Assembly: GCF_002198115.1 (NCBI RefSeq)
Contig: NZ_NGNR01000001.1
Span: forward strand, 748,268 to 812,267
Length of the DNA: 64,000 bases
Source: Robiginitalea sediminis
GTDB taxonomy: Bacteria > Bacteroidota > Bacteroidia > Flavobacteriales > Flavobacteriaceae
Direction: 5' to 3'
Shown here: positions 1-7,833 of the stretch, piece by piece
How positions within the stretch are numbered: the stretch's first letter is position 1
Layout of the letters: each line of letters begins with the position of its first letter
The notes under the pieces: generated by a model
What the model saw: the letters and a program-made list of their open reading frames with translations, nothing else
What the model was told of the DNA's origin: nothing
The model's database searches: none
Position numbers and translations under genes: made by a program

Positions 1-535
1 TTTGGCCGTCGGCCAGGTACACCGTGCTGTAATTCCCGTCCGATTCGGCATAGAGGATATCATCATTATCCAGGAACATCAGTTTTCCGTCTGTATTGAG
101 GGTAATCCTGCGGTTGGCGGATTTGGCATTCCTGCTTAGCAGGAGCCGCTCCAGCTTATCGGCGGTTATCTGCCGGGCCGCGTGTTTGCGGATTTTGGCG
201 ATGGTCTCGTTCAGGTCGTCCGAGTCTATGGGCTTTAGCAGGTAATCGATAGCCTCGTTCTTCAGGGCCTTGATGGCGTACTGGTTGTACGCCGTGGTAA
301 TAACCACAGCGATTTCCTTGTTTTGCATTTTCTGGATAAACTGGAACCCGTCCATGGCGGGCATTTCGATATCCAGGAAAACGCAGTCCGGTTGGTTTTT
401 ATCCAGATAGCCAAGCGCTTCAAAGGGGTCGGTGAACATGGCAACCACCGAGATCTCATTGGAGAAGTGGGTCAGTTCCCATTTCAGGCTTTGCAGCGCT
501 TTCTCTTCATCGTCGACAATTACAGCCTCTAACAT
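1..535 (-). CDS. LytTR-family response regulator (partial, runs off left edge)
   Basis: The minus strand is open from an ATG at 535 to the left edge (178 codons seen). It starts MLEAVIVDDEEKAL, a receiver-domain beginning with the paired acidic residues, and continues to VFLDIEMPAMDG, where the Asp is the expected phosphorylation site. The KPID lysine of the receiver follows at the end of that domain. The last part (RITLNTDGKLMFLDNDDILY, then ESDGNYS) matches the start of a LytTR DNA-binding domain. It should be the cytosolic half of a two-component system whose kinase would lie to the left, outside the window. It is divergent from the 857/1045 gene pair, whose promoter carries a 21-bp-period direct repeat of the kind LytTR proteins bind. 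Confidence 0.9.
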   Translation of the reverse strand, partial: MLEAVIVDDEEKALQSLKWELTHFSNEISVVAMFTDPFEALGYLDKNQPDCVFLDIEMPAMDGFQFIQKMQNKEIAVVITTAYNQYAIKALKNEAIDYLLKPIDSDDLNETIAKIRKHAARQITADKLERLLLSRNAKSANRRITLNTDGKLMFLDNDDILYAESDGNYSTVYLADGQ

Positions 536-758
536 CGGGATATACAATGTAATACATCAAAGAAAATAAAAATATACGGGACCATACCGTTTACATGCCG
601 AAGTTGTGCGCGTAGCCCGATTTCCGTTATGGATGGTATGGATTGGCCTAAAGCTGGCTTGGGATATACAGGGAGCAGAGGGGGCTTGCGCAACGCCTGA
701 AAACCGTAAAGTGCTGAAATTAAACCAAGTGTATTCGTTTTCCTGGAAAAAAAGCGTT

Positions 759-793
759 ATGCCGATTATACAGGATTTCATGCCGATTATACA
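759..793 (+). promoter_or_regulatory. 14-bp direct repeat, 21-bp period, putative LytTR binding site
   Basis: ATGCCGATTATACA occurs at 759-772 and again, exactly, at 780-793. The centres are 21 bp apart, two helical turns, so a dimer would bind one face of the DNA. The repeat ends 8 bp before the putative -33 element at 802, the normal place for an activator. LytTR regulators are known to bind direct repeats with this period, and a LytTR gene starts 224 bp away. The link to that regulator is inferred. The rest of the 536-856 intergenic stretch shows nothing else I can support. Confidence 0.55.
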
Positions 794-801
794 ATTTGGC
801 C

Positions 802-830
802 TTGACCCCTACTACAGCGGGCATACTTTG
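802..830 (+). promoter_or_regulatory. Bacteroidota-type promoter for the 857 gene
   Basis: TTG at 802-804, a 19-bp spacer and TACTTTG at 824-830, one base short of the TAnnTTTG consensus. Transcription would start near 836, about 20 bp before the ATG at 857. Confidence 0.5.
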
Positions 831-856
831 GCTATGGATTTTATCCGTACCCAGTT

Positions 857-1045
857 ATGAAACGATGTGTGTTTTATTTTCTCGCCTTACTCGTTGCCTT
901 ATGGGTAGCTATGGCTACCGGGGCTTTTGTGCCGGCGGGGACAGAAGGGTACAGGGCTACTCCGGAGGCGGCTCTCAACACCAATGGCGACCAGGAGTTG
1001 ATTGCCCTTGAGGCCGTCGTCCAAAAGGAAAAGAATCGTCACTAA
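857..1045 (+). CDS. Small exported protein, unknown function
   Basis: 62 residues. An N-terminal signal-like segment (MKRCVFYFLALLVALWVAMA) is followed by about 40 polar residues with no motif I recognise. The stop codon overlaps the start of the next gene (TAATG at 1043-1047), so the two are translationally coupled. It has its own good promoter and an upstream direct repeat. It may be a secreted peptide under control of the LytTR system; this is inferred from position only. Confidence 0.6.
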   Translation: MKRCVFYFLALLVALWVAMATGAFVPAGTEGYRATPEAALNTNGDQELIALEAVVQKEKNRH

Positions 1046-1635
1046 TGCAGCGCAGGCGTAAACAATATCTCAGAGCGGGGCTTTTGCTTTCGGCAGTATT
1101 CGTACTGGTGGTGGCGGTTTCCTATACGCTGCCCGGAAGTCCTGCCTATTCCGGTGGTGCAGAAAAGGGCACGTACCGGGTTACCTCGGAGGTCGCAGGA
1201 GAAACCACCAGTATAGAAGGCTATGTCTTTTTTGAGATCAGCGAACCCGAGATAGGAGGCTACTCCTCTCCGGTTTTCAAGCTGCATTTTATCAGCCCGG
1301 AGGACAGCGACGGTCGGGGCATCGGTTTTATGATACCTTTAGGAGCAGACCGGACACCCATTGGGGTGGAAGAATACCGCGTAGCCAGTGCAGACAAGAG
1401 TTTTCTGAAGCCTTCCGAATCGGTTTATGGCTATGCAGACCTGGCGGGGTCCGAAGGGTCCCTTTTCCTTACGGAATCCGGTGGGATCTCCATCCGGCAC
1501 GTTTCTGAACTGGAAGTAGCCGGGGATATGGATTTAATGTTAAAAGATCACAGTGGTCAGCAGATGCGTCTGGAAGGAAGCTTCCATGCCCGTTTGCTGC
1601 AATCGAGTTCAGGCCGCTTTCAGGCGACCTTTTGA
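1045..1635 (+). CDS. Exported hypothetical protein
   Basis: 196 residues. The basic start MQRRRKQYLR precedes a hydrophobic segment (about residues 11-30), so it is a signal peptide or single N-terminal anchor. The rest is polar, rich in Gly, Ser and Glu, and looks beta-rich. I recognise no family. It is coupled to the 62-residue gene upstream by a one-base stop/start overlap, so the two very probably act together outside the inner membrane. The nearest terminator is far downstream at 1857. Confidence 0.65.
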   Translation: MQRRRKQYLRAGLLLSAVFVLVVAVSYTLPGSPAYSGGAEKGTYRVTSEVAGETTSIEGYVFFEISEPEIGGYSSPVFKLHFISPEDSDGRGIGFMIPLGADRTPIGVEEYRVASADKSFLKPSESVYGYADLAGSEGSLFLTESGGISIRHVSELEVAGDMDLMLKDHSGQQMRLEGSFHARLLQSSSGRFQATF

Positions 1636-1722
1636 AATAGTGTCAAACGTAAAGTACGGCCTCAAGCGTTTGTTATGAGAGTAACAGCTACGTTGGGCGT
1701 ATTGTTATCCTGGCATTGCCCG

Positions 1723-1892
1723 GGCCAGTTTCTGGCCAGGGGTAAAGGTTCGATTTTAGGTTTCGGGGGAACTACCTAGATTGACATCCGGGAGACACAT
1801 CCAATAGACTACGCCTAGGGGCCGTACGGTTTGACATTTTACAACCAGCAAACAGACCGAACAGTAGGTATTTCCATACTGTTCGGTTTTTT
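1723..1892 (+). ncRNA. Possible structured RNA or long 3' UTR ending in a terminator
   Basis: The 1636-2113 stretch has no convincing gene. It contains a perfect 6-bp hairpin (GGCCAG at 1723-1728, CTGGCC at 1732-1737), a second imperfect hairpin near 1755-1783, and a strong terminator at 1857-1892. A terminator 222 bp past the preceding stop suggests either a long 3' UTR or a separate small RNA. Flavobacteria do carry a 6S-type RNA, but I could not match this sequence to it. Confidence 0.2.
1857..1892 (+). terminator. Rho-independent terminator
   Basis: Perfect 10-bp stem CCGAACAGTA (1857-1866) / TACTGTTCGG (1877-1886) with a 10-nt loop, followed by six T. The T run is on the plus strand, so it ends transcription from the left and insulates nrdB. 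Confidence 0.8.
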
Positions 1893-2113
1893 GTTTAATG
1901 TCTTCCAGGGAGCCAAAAATTCCGTTGTTTTTTTCAGCATCCGCATCGTCCGTACTGCGGCCCGTTAGCTTAGATTTCAACAGTTTGTGTTAAAAACTTT
2001 GAAGCGTGCGTGCCTGAACAGCCTTTATAAATTGAAGTTGTTTTTCAATCTTTGTTAGTCCCTGATCGCAGGAAATTTTTCACGTTACTTTAATACTTAA
2101 AATCACCAGAACT

Positions 2114-3100
2114 ATGTCCGTTGCTGAAGAACCTATTTTGAAAGAAAACAAGGATCGATTCGTCCTTTTCCCAATTGAACGTCACGATATCTGGGATTGG
2201 TACAAGAAACAGGAAGCTTGTTTTTGGACAGCAGAGGAGATTGACCTTCAGCAGGACCTTACCGACTGGAACAATAAGCTCAACGACGACGAGCGCTATT
2301 TTATCAAACACATCCTGGCCTTTTTTGCCGCATCGGATGGTATCGTGAACGAAAACCTGGCCGAGAACTTCGTCAGCGAAGTGCAATACACCGAGGCAAA
2401 GTTCTTTTACGGGTTCCAGATTATGATGGAGAACATCCACTCGGAGACCTACTCTCTGTTAATCGATACCTATGTGAAGGACGAAAAGGAGAAAAATACC
2501 CTTTTTAAGGCCATTGAGAACTTCGAAGCCATCAAAAAGAAGGCAGATTGGGCCCTCAAGTGGGTGGAATCGCCCAGCTTTGCAGACCGCCTTATCGCTT
2601 TTGCGGCGGTGGAGGGTATCTTCTTTTCCGGGGCCTTTTGCTCCATCTTCTGGCTTAAGAAACGCGGCCTGATGCCCGGCCTTACTTTTTCCAATGAACT
2701 CATATCCCGCGATGAGGGGATGCATTGCGACTTTGCCGTCCACCTGCATAACCACCACCTGGTAAACAAGGTGCCCAAGGACCGCATTACCAAGATCCTC
2801 ACCAATGCCCTCGATATTGAGCGCGAGTTTATCACAGAGTCCCTGCCCGTTAGCCTCATCGGCATGAACGCAAAGCTCATGACCCAATACCTGGAGTTCG
2901 TGACCGACCGCCTGCTGGTGGAACTGGGGTGCGAGAAGGTATACAACGCCACCAATCCCTTCGACTTCATGGATATGATCAACCTTCAGGGCAAGACCAA
3001 CTTCTTCGAGAAGCGGGTGTCGGAATACCAGAAGGCCGGGGTAATGAATAAAGACCAACACTCCAGCGGGGAAAAAATCAGCTTCGACGCCGATTTCTGA
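2114..3100 (+). CDS. nrdB: Ribonucleoside-diphosphate reductase, beta subunit (class Ia)
   Basis: 328 residues; the radical-generating subunit that, with NrdA, makes deoxyribonucleotides in the cytosol. The di-iron ligands and radical site are visible: Asp44 in FWTAEEIDL, Tyr99 in FFYGFQ (the likely radical Tyr), and Glu106 and His109 in ENIHSE. The conserved [11 protein letters not shown] block follows. The C-terminus ISFDADF is the peptide that docks on the large subunit and resembles the eukaryotic ending closely. The whole protein reads like the eukaryotic small subunit rather than E. coli NrdB. nrdA lies 109 bp downstream on the same strand. Confidence 0.96.
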   Translation: MSVAEEPILKENKDRFVLFPIERHDIWDWYKKQEACFWTAEEIDLQQDLTDWNNKLNDDERYFIKHILAFFAASDGIVNENLAENFVSEVQYTEAKFFYGFQIMMENIHSETYSLLIDTYVKDEKEKNTLFKAIENFEAIKKKADWALKWVESPSFADRLIAFAAVEGIFFSGAFCSIFWLKKRGLMPGLTFSNELISRDEGMHCDFAVHLHNHHLVNKVPKDRITKILTNALDIEREFITESLPVSLIGMNAKLMTQYLEFVTDRLLVELGCEKVYNATNPFDFMDMINLQGKTNFFEKRVSEYQKAGVMNKDQHSSGEKISFDADF

Positions 3101-3209
3101 TCCGTTCGCAACCAACCCTCCTTTGCGCTCCGGGGCAGGCCCCTTCCGGGGTGCTTTTCAAAGGGAAGGTTCTACCACAACCAACGTATAATTCAATAGC
3201 AGCTAAAAC

Positions 3210-5696
3210 ATGTTCGTACTAAAAAGAGATGGGAGAAAGGAACCGGTAATGTTCGACAAGATCACCGCCCGTGTCCGTAAATTGTGTTACGGGTTAAACG
3301 ACCTGGTCGATCCGGTAAAGGTGGCCATGCGCGTCATTGAGGGCCTGTACGATGGCGTTACCACTTCCGAATTGGACAACCTGGCGGCCGAAATTGCGGC
3401 TACCCTTACCACCAGCCACCCGGATTACGCCAAACTCGCCGCGCGGATTTCGGTTTCCAACCTGCACAAGAATACCAAGAAGTCCTTCTCTGAGACCATG
3501 AAGGACCTCTACGAGTATGTGAACCCGCGTACCGGGAAAAAGGCACCCCTCCTTTCCGATGAGGTTTGGAAGGTAGTGGAAGCCAATGCCGACGAGCTGG
3601 ATTCCATGATCATCTACAACCGCGACTTTGGCTACGACTACTTCGGGTTCAAAACCCTCGAGCGCTCATACCTGCTGAAGATTAACGGGAATATCGCCGA
3701 GCGCCCCCAGCACATGCTGATGCGGGTAGCCGTAGGGATCCACCTGGACGATTTGGCATCGGTCCGGGAGACCTACGAACTCATGTCTAAAAAATACTTC
3801 ACCCACGCCACCCCTACCCTGTTTAATTCCGGTACCCCGAAGCCCCAGATGTCTTCCTGCTTCCTGCTGACTATGCAAGAGGACAGTATAGACGGCATAT
3901 ACGATACCTTGAAGCAAACGGCCAAAATCTCCCAATCCGCAGGGGGTATTGGGCTGTCTGTCCACAATGTAAGGGCTACGGGATCCTATATAGCGGGCAC
4001 TAATGGTACTTCCAACGGACTGGTGCCCATGCTGCGGGTTTTCAATGATACGGCCCGATATGTAGACCAGGGCGGAGGGAAGCGGAAAGGAAGTTTCGCG
4101 ATTTACCTGGAACCCTGGCATGCCGACATCTTCGAATTCCTGGACTTGAAAAAGAACCACGGGAAGGAAGAAATGCGGGCGCGCGACCTGTTCTACGCCA
4201 TGTGGATTCCGGACCTGTTTATGAAACGGGTGGAGGCCGATGAGATGTGGACCCTGATGTGCCCCAACGAGTGCCCGGGGCTCTATGACAACCACAGCGA
4301 GGCCTTCGAATCCCTCTACCTGAAATACGAAGAGGAGGGGAAAGGACGGAAGACCATCAAGGCCCGCGAACTCTGGGAGAAAATCCTTGAATCTCAGATC
4401 GAAACCGGGACGCCCTATATGCTCTACAAGGATGCAGCGAACCGGAAGAGCAACCAGAAGAACCTGGGGACCATCCGCTCCTCCAACCTCTGTACCGAAA
4501 TCCTGGAATACACCTCCAAGGATGAGATTGCCGTTTGCAACCTCGCTTCCATCGCGCTGCCCATGTTTGTGAAAAACGGTACCTTCGACCACAAGGAGCT
4601 CTTTAAGGTAACCAAACGCGTGACCCGGAACCTCAACCGGGTGATAGACCGGAACTTCTACCCGGTAAAAGAGGCGGAAAACTCCAATATGCGGCACCGT
4701 CCGGTAGGTCTTGGGGTACAAGGCCTGGCCGACACTTTTATCATGCTCAGGCTTCCCTTTACCTCGGACGAGGCCAAGCAACTGAACCAGGAGATTTTCG
4801 AAACCCTTTATTTTGCCGCGGCCACCGCATCCATGGAGCTGGCCAAAGAAGAGGGCGCCTACTCATCTTTCAAAGGAAGCCCTATTTCAGAAGGGCTGTT
4901 CCAGCACAACCTTTGGGGCATTAAGGATGAAGAACTCTCCGGACGCTGGGACTGGGATAAACTCAGGAAGAGCATTAAGAAACACGGGGTACGCAACAGT
5001 TTGTTGGTAGCCCCGATGCCCACGGCCTCTACCTCCCAGATCCTTGGGAACAATGAGTGCTTCGAGCCCTATACCTCCAACATCTATACCCGCCGGGTCC
5101 TGTCCGGTGAGTTTATCGTCGTGAACAAGCATCTGCTGGAAGACCTGGTGCGCCTCGGGCTTTGGAACGAGGAGATGAAGCAGGAGCTGATGCGGGCAAA
5201 CGGCTCTATCCAGAATATAGATGCCATTCCCGAAGATATTAAGGAACTGTATCGGACCGTATGGGAGCTCAGCATGAAAGACATCATCGATATGAGCCGC
5301 CACCGGGGGTATTTCATAGACCAGAGCCAGTCCCTGAACCTGTTTATGGAGAATGCCAATTACGCCAAGTTGACTTCCATGCATTTCTATGCCTGGAAAA
5401 GTGGCCTGAAGACAGGAATGTATTACCTGAGGACGAAATCTGCGGTAGATGCCATTAAGTTTACCCTGGACAATTCCAAGAAAAAGGAGCAGCCGGAAGC
5501 AGAAGTCGCCCAGAGTGCCGAAGTAGCTGCTGTGACTGCTGCCAGCTCTGCCCAGAACCTGAAGGTGGAGACGACCCCTGTACAGCAGGATGTGAACGTA
5601 GAACCCATGTCCCCGGAGGAGATGAAGCAACTCATTGCCCAGGCCAAGGCGGCGTCCGGCAAGCCGGATGATGACTGCCTGATGTGCGGCTCTTAA
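3210..5696 (+). CDS. nrdA: Ribonucleoside-diphosphate reductase, alpha subunit (class Ia)
   Basis: 828 residues. The N-terminal ATP-cone ([20 protein letters not shown]) gives allosteric activity control. Active-site residues seen: Cys217 in MSSCFLL and Cys443 in VCNLAS (the redox pair), Asn426, Cys428 and Glu430 in SNLCTE (thiyl radical Cys and its helpers), and Tyr738-Tyr739 in GMYYLRT (radical relay). The C-terminal DDDCLMCGS carries the reducing pair Cys823/Cys826 and is the same hexapeptide ending (CLMCGS) as in the human enzyme. A linker of about 60 residues rich in Ala, Val and Glu precedes it. Co-transcribed with nrdB and ended by the terminator at 5756. Confidence 0.97.
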   Translation: MFVLKRDGRKEPVMFDKITARVRKLCYGLNDLVDPVKVAMRVIEGLYDGVTTSELDNLAAEIAATLTTSHPDYAKLAARISVSNLHKNTKKSFSETMKDLYEYVNPRTGKKAPLLSDEVWKVVEANADELDSMIIYNRDFGYDYFGFKTLERSYLLKINGNIAERPQHMLMRVAVGIHLDDLASVRETYELMSKKYFTHATPTLFNSGTPKPQMSSCFLLTMQEDSIDGIYDTLKQTAKISQSAGGIGLSVHNVRATGSYIAGTNGTSNGLVPMLRVFNDTARYVDQGGGKRKGSFAIYLEPWHADIFEFLDLKKNHGKEEMRARDLFYAMWIPDLFMKRVEADEMWTLMCPNECPGLYDNHSEAFESLYLKYEEEGKGRKTIKARELWEKILESQIETGTPYMLYKDAANRKSNQKNLGTIRSSNLCTEILEYTSKDEIAVCNLASIALPMFVKNGTFDHKELFKVTKRVTRNLNRVIDRNFYPVKEAENSNMRHRPVGLGVQGLADTFIMLRLPFTSDEAKQLNQEIFETLYFAAATASMELAKEEGAYSSFKGSPISEGLFQHNLWGIKDEELSGRWDWDKLRKSIKKHGVRNSLLVAPMPTASTSQILGNNECFEPYTSNIYTRRVLSGEFIVVNKHLLEDLVRLGLWNEEMKQELMRANGSIQNIDAIPEDIKELYRTVWELSMKDIIDMSRHRGYFIDQSQSLNLFMENANYAKLTSMHFYAWKSGLKTGMYYLRTKSAVDAIKFTLDNSKKKEQPEAEVAQSAEVAAVTAASSAQNLKVETTPVQQDVNVEPMSPEEMKQLIAQAKAASGKPDDDCLMCGS

Positions 5697-5755
5697 GTTT
5701 GGCCGTAACCCGGCCTTTACCCTCGTTGAGAGGATAGTGTTTATTTTCAATAGTG

Positions 5756-5798
5756 TTACCCCGGTACTTGCCTCAGGCGTGCCGGGGTAAATTTTTTT
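5756..5798 (+). terminator. Rho-independent terminator of nrdBA
   Basis: Perfect 9-bp stem TTACCCCGG (5756-5764) / CCGGGGTAA (5782-5790), a loop holding a small inner GCC/GGC stem, then A and seven T. Confidence 0.85.
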
Positions 5799-5880
5799 GG
5801 GATGGGAGTTGTAAAAACGGCAAAAACAAACTTTCCGGCTGAGCAGAGGGTGCCGGAAGCAGTTTGTTAGGATAAGGGCC

Positions 5881-5967
5881 TCAGTCTTTCAGAAAAGGCT
5901 GCGCAAGGGTGCGCATCACCACAAAAAGGACGAGGTAACAAGCCAAAATAATAAAATGGTTTTCCAT
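5881..5967 (-). CDS. Putative 28-residue membrane peptide
   Basis: ATG at 5967 to TGA at 5881-5883 encodes MENHFIILACYLVLFVVM followed by a short polar tail. It is one hydrophobic segment of about 17 residues with a charged end. It lies between the nrdA terminator and the GMC operon, on the strand of that operon, and just beyond a similar ORF at 6060-6173. Support is only the amino-acid pattern and the presence of a neighbour of the same type, so it may be chance. Confidence 0.3.
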   Translation of the reverse strand: MENHFIILACYLVLFVVMRTLAQPFLKD

Positions 5968-6059
5968 TGCTCGAAGCCACTTTTCTTATATACGTGTGGC
6001 ACCGGGCTTTTGGATTACCGAATCAGGAAGAAAATTCCTTCACAGCGTCATGTGGTGCG

Positions 6060-6173
6060 CTATTCCTCCTGGGGAAATGGGGGTAACAGACGAGAGCGAT
6101 ACCGGCGGTATAAGAGGTAGACGGCGAGGTTGGCCGCTGCGTATAGCAGCAAAACAAATAAGTAGGATTCCAT
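6060..6173 (-). CDS. Putative 37-residue single-pass membrane protein
   Basis: ATG at 6173 to TAG at 6060-6062. The sequence MESYLFVLLLYAAANLAVYL is followed by an arginine-rich stretch LYRRYRSRLL, giving one membrane helix with positive residues at its end (inside). It follows the TIM-barrel gene at 6265 by 91 bp on the same strand, so it could be the last gene of the GMC operon. Small accessory peptides of membrane complexes look like this, but I do not recognise a family. Confidence 0.4.
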   Translation of the reverse strand: MESYLFVLLLYAAANLAVYLLYRRYRSRLLPPFPQEE

Positions 6174-6264
6174 GAGGTTTTAAGATTTGGGGCATAAAAC
6201 AACGATGAAATGTATGTTTTATCCGCCCAATAACCTACTGATTTGCCGGCTTTTCGATGAAATG

Positions 6265-7170
6265 CTAAGGGTCAACCGCGCGGTAGGCCGCAATGACGGC
6301 TTGTTCCCCCGCTTTGTCGGGCTTGGAATTCCCGTGCTCCATCCCCAGGATTCCTCCGAACCCTTTGGCCTTGATCATACGGAACACGTTCTTATAGTTG
6401 ATCTCCCCGGTGGTGGGTTCTTTCCGGCCCGGGTTGTCCCCGATCTGGAAATAGGCAATTTCATCCCAGAAGGCCTCAATATTCGGGATTAGGTTACCCT
6501 CCTGGATCTGCTGGTGGTAAATGTCGAAAAGGATTTTGCAGGATGGGGAGTCCACCGCTTTGCAAAGGGCGTAAGCCTGGTCGGAACGCGTCAGGAAGAG
6601 CCCGGGGTGGTCCCTGAAATTCAGGGGTTCCAGGACCATTACCAGGCCATGGGGTTCCAGGATAGCGGCGGCCTGTTTCAGGGCTTCGGTAACATGTGCT
6701 GTCTGCCGGCCTATTGACTGTCTCAGGTCCTGGTGGCCCGGTACCACTGTCATCCATTTGGAACCAACGCGTTGGGCCACGGCTACAGAGGCCCGGATCT
6801 CATCGAGGAAGCTTTCAAGTACTGACGGGTCGCCGGAAGCGAGGCCAGGCTCGTTCCAGGAGATGGTGTGGGCAACAAAAACACCCATTTCCAGACCGCG
6901 CTCTTGCATGACAGCGGCCATGGCTTCTTGTAATTCCACGGGTCTCCCGCCCATCCCGTTGTCTTCGAAGGCCTGGAAGCCCTGGTCCGCCATAAAGCGG
7001 AGCTGGTCCAAAGGGTCATCCCCTGCCAGGTGCCGGAACATCCCCAAGTGAGGGGCGAACTTCATCCCGAAAGGGGGTTGCTGTACTGCTGCATGGCCAA
7101 AGGACCAGGTGCCCGAGGCGGCAAAGGCAGCCGCCAGCCCTGAATTCCTGACAAAGGTCCTGCGTTTCAA
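6265..7170 (-). CDS. TIM-barrel isomerase/epimerase-like protein, hydroxypyruvate-isomerase type, exported
   Basis: 301 residues from a TTG at 7170. No in-frame ATG fits: the nearby ATG is out of frame. The start MKRRTFVRNSGLAAAFAASG is a Tat-type signal, so it acts in the periplasm. Likely metal ligands of the barrel: Glu181 in VLEPLN, Asp216 and His219 in FDIYHQQ, and Glu278 in GMEHGN, matching the Glu-Asp-His-Glu pattern of the hydroxypyruvate isomerase / xylose isomerase-like fold. It is third in an operon, 12 bp after the GMC small subunit. Its true substrate may be a keto-sugar made by that enzyme rather than hydroxypyruvate; this is inferred from context. Confidence 0.8.
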   Translation of the reverse strand: MKRRTFVRNSGLAAAFAASGTWSFGHAAVQQPPFGMKFAPHLGMFRHLAGDDPLDQLRFMADQGFQAFEDNGMGGRPVELQEAMAAVMQERGLEMGVFVAHTISWNEPGLASGDPSVLESFLDEIRASVAVAQRVGSKWMTVVPGHQDLRQSIGRQTAHVTEALKQAAAILEPHGLVMVLEPLNFRDHPGLFLTRSDQAYALCKAVDSPSCKILFDIYHQQIQEGNLIPNIEAFWDEIAYFQIGDNPGRKEPTTGEINYKNVFRMIKAKGFGGILGMEHGNSKPDKAGEQAVIAAYRAVDP

Positions 7171-7182
7171 GCCATTGGGGAT

Positions 7183-7833
7183 TTAGATGGACCAGGCTTT
7201 TCCGCCTGTTAGTTCTTCAACGCTGGCACAAGGAACATACTGTCCCGGTACCGGAAGGTAGGCCAGTACTTCTTCCCCTATGGTCTCGGAGGTTTTATAC
7301 GCCCAGATTACGGCACCCCTCAGGTTGTTGGCAAACATGCTCCGGGCAACGCCTTCGTCGAGGATTGCAGCCTCCCCGGCCTCTGCGGCCTGGAAATAAG
7401 CAGCCATAGCCTGGTTGGCCGCCTCTTCCTCCTCCGGGGATTTCTTGGCCAGGGCAGCGGCCAGGACGGGCTCCAGGTCTTCAGGCCCGAGGTCTGCCAC
7501 GGCTTCTTTGCCGGAATCGGTCAGTGCCTTGTTCAAGAAGGACGTAAAGGCCATGCTCATAAGGGCCTGTTCTTCTTTTGAAGACACTTCGTTCATGTAC
7601 AAATCCAGGAAACTGTGCACCTGAACGTCCGATGCCGAAGGGGTATCCGTCCGCGGAATAATCAGGTCTACCAGGGTCATTAGCGCGCCTCCCTGCTCCT
7701 CAGAAAAGAATACGGGGGTCCATTGGGGAGCCCCTTCTTGCTGGCAACTCTGTAACAGGCTCAGTATGGAAGGGGTGGCAACGGTAAGGCCCATGGCCCA
7801 CCCCATTTGCTTTAATACTTTTCTACGCTCCAT
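7183..7833 (-). CDS. Gluconate 2-dehydrogenase subunit 3-family small subunit of a GMC dehydrogenase
   Basis: 216 residues. The N-terminus MERRKVLKQMGWAMGL is a twin-arginine signal; LLQSC near residue 30 could be a lipobox. The following region (FFSEEQGGALMTLVDLIIPR) is typical of the subunit 3 family. In known members this small subunit carries the Tat signal and pulls the folded flavin subunit across the membrane. Its start codon overlaps the GMC stop codon (TAATG at 7833), as expected for partners made in equal amounts. There is no cytochrome c gene nearby, so the electron acceptor is unknown. Confidence 0.85.
   Translation of the reverse strand: MERRKVLKQMGWAMGLTVATPSILSLLQSCQQEGAPQWTPVFFSEEQGGALMTLVDLIIPRTDTPSASDVQVHSFLDLYMNEVSSKEEQALMSMAFTSFLNKALTDSGKEAVADLGPEDLEPVLAAALAKKSPEEEEAANQAMAAYFQAAEAGEAAILDEGVARSMFANNLRGAVIWAYKTSETIGEEVLAYLPVPGQYVPCASVEELTGGKAWSI

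Noticed and set aside
606..860. 84-codon frame upstream of the small exported gene
   Set aside because: It runs through the direct repeat and promoter, and has no protein-like features beyond an N-terminal hydrophobic patch.
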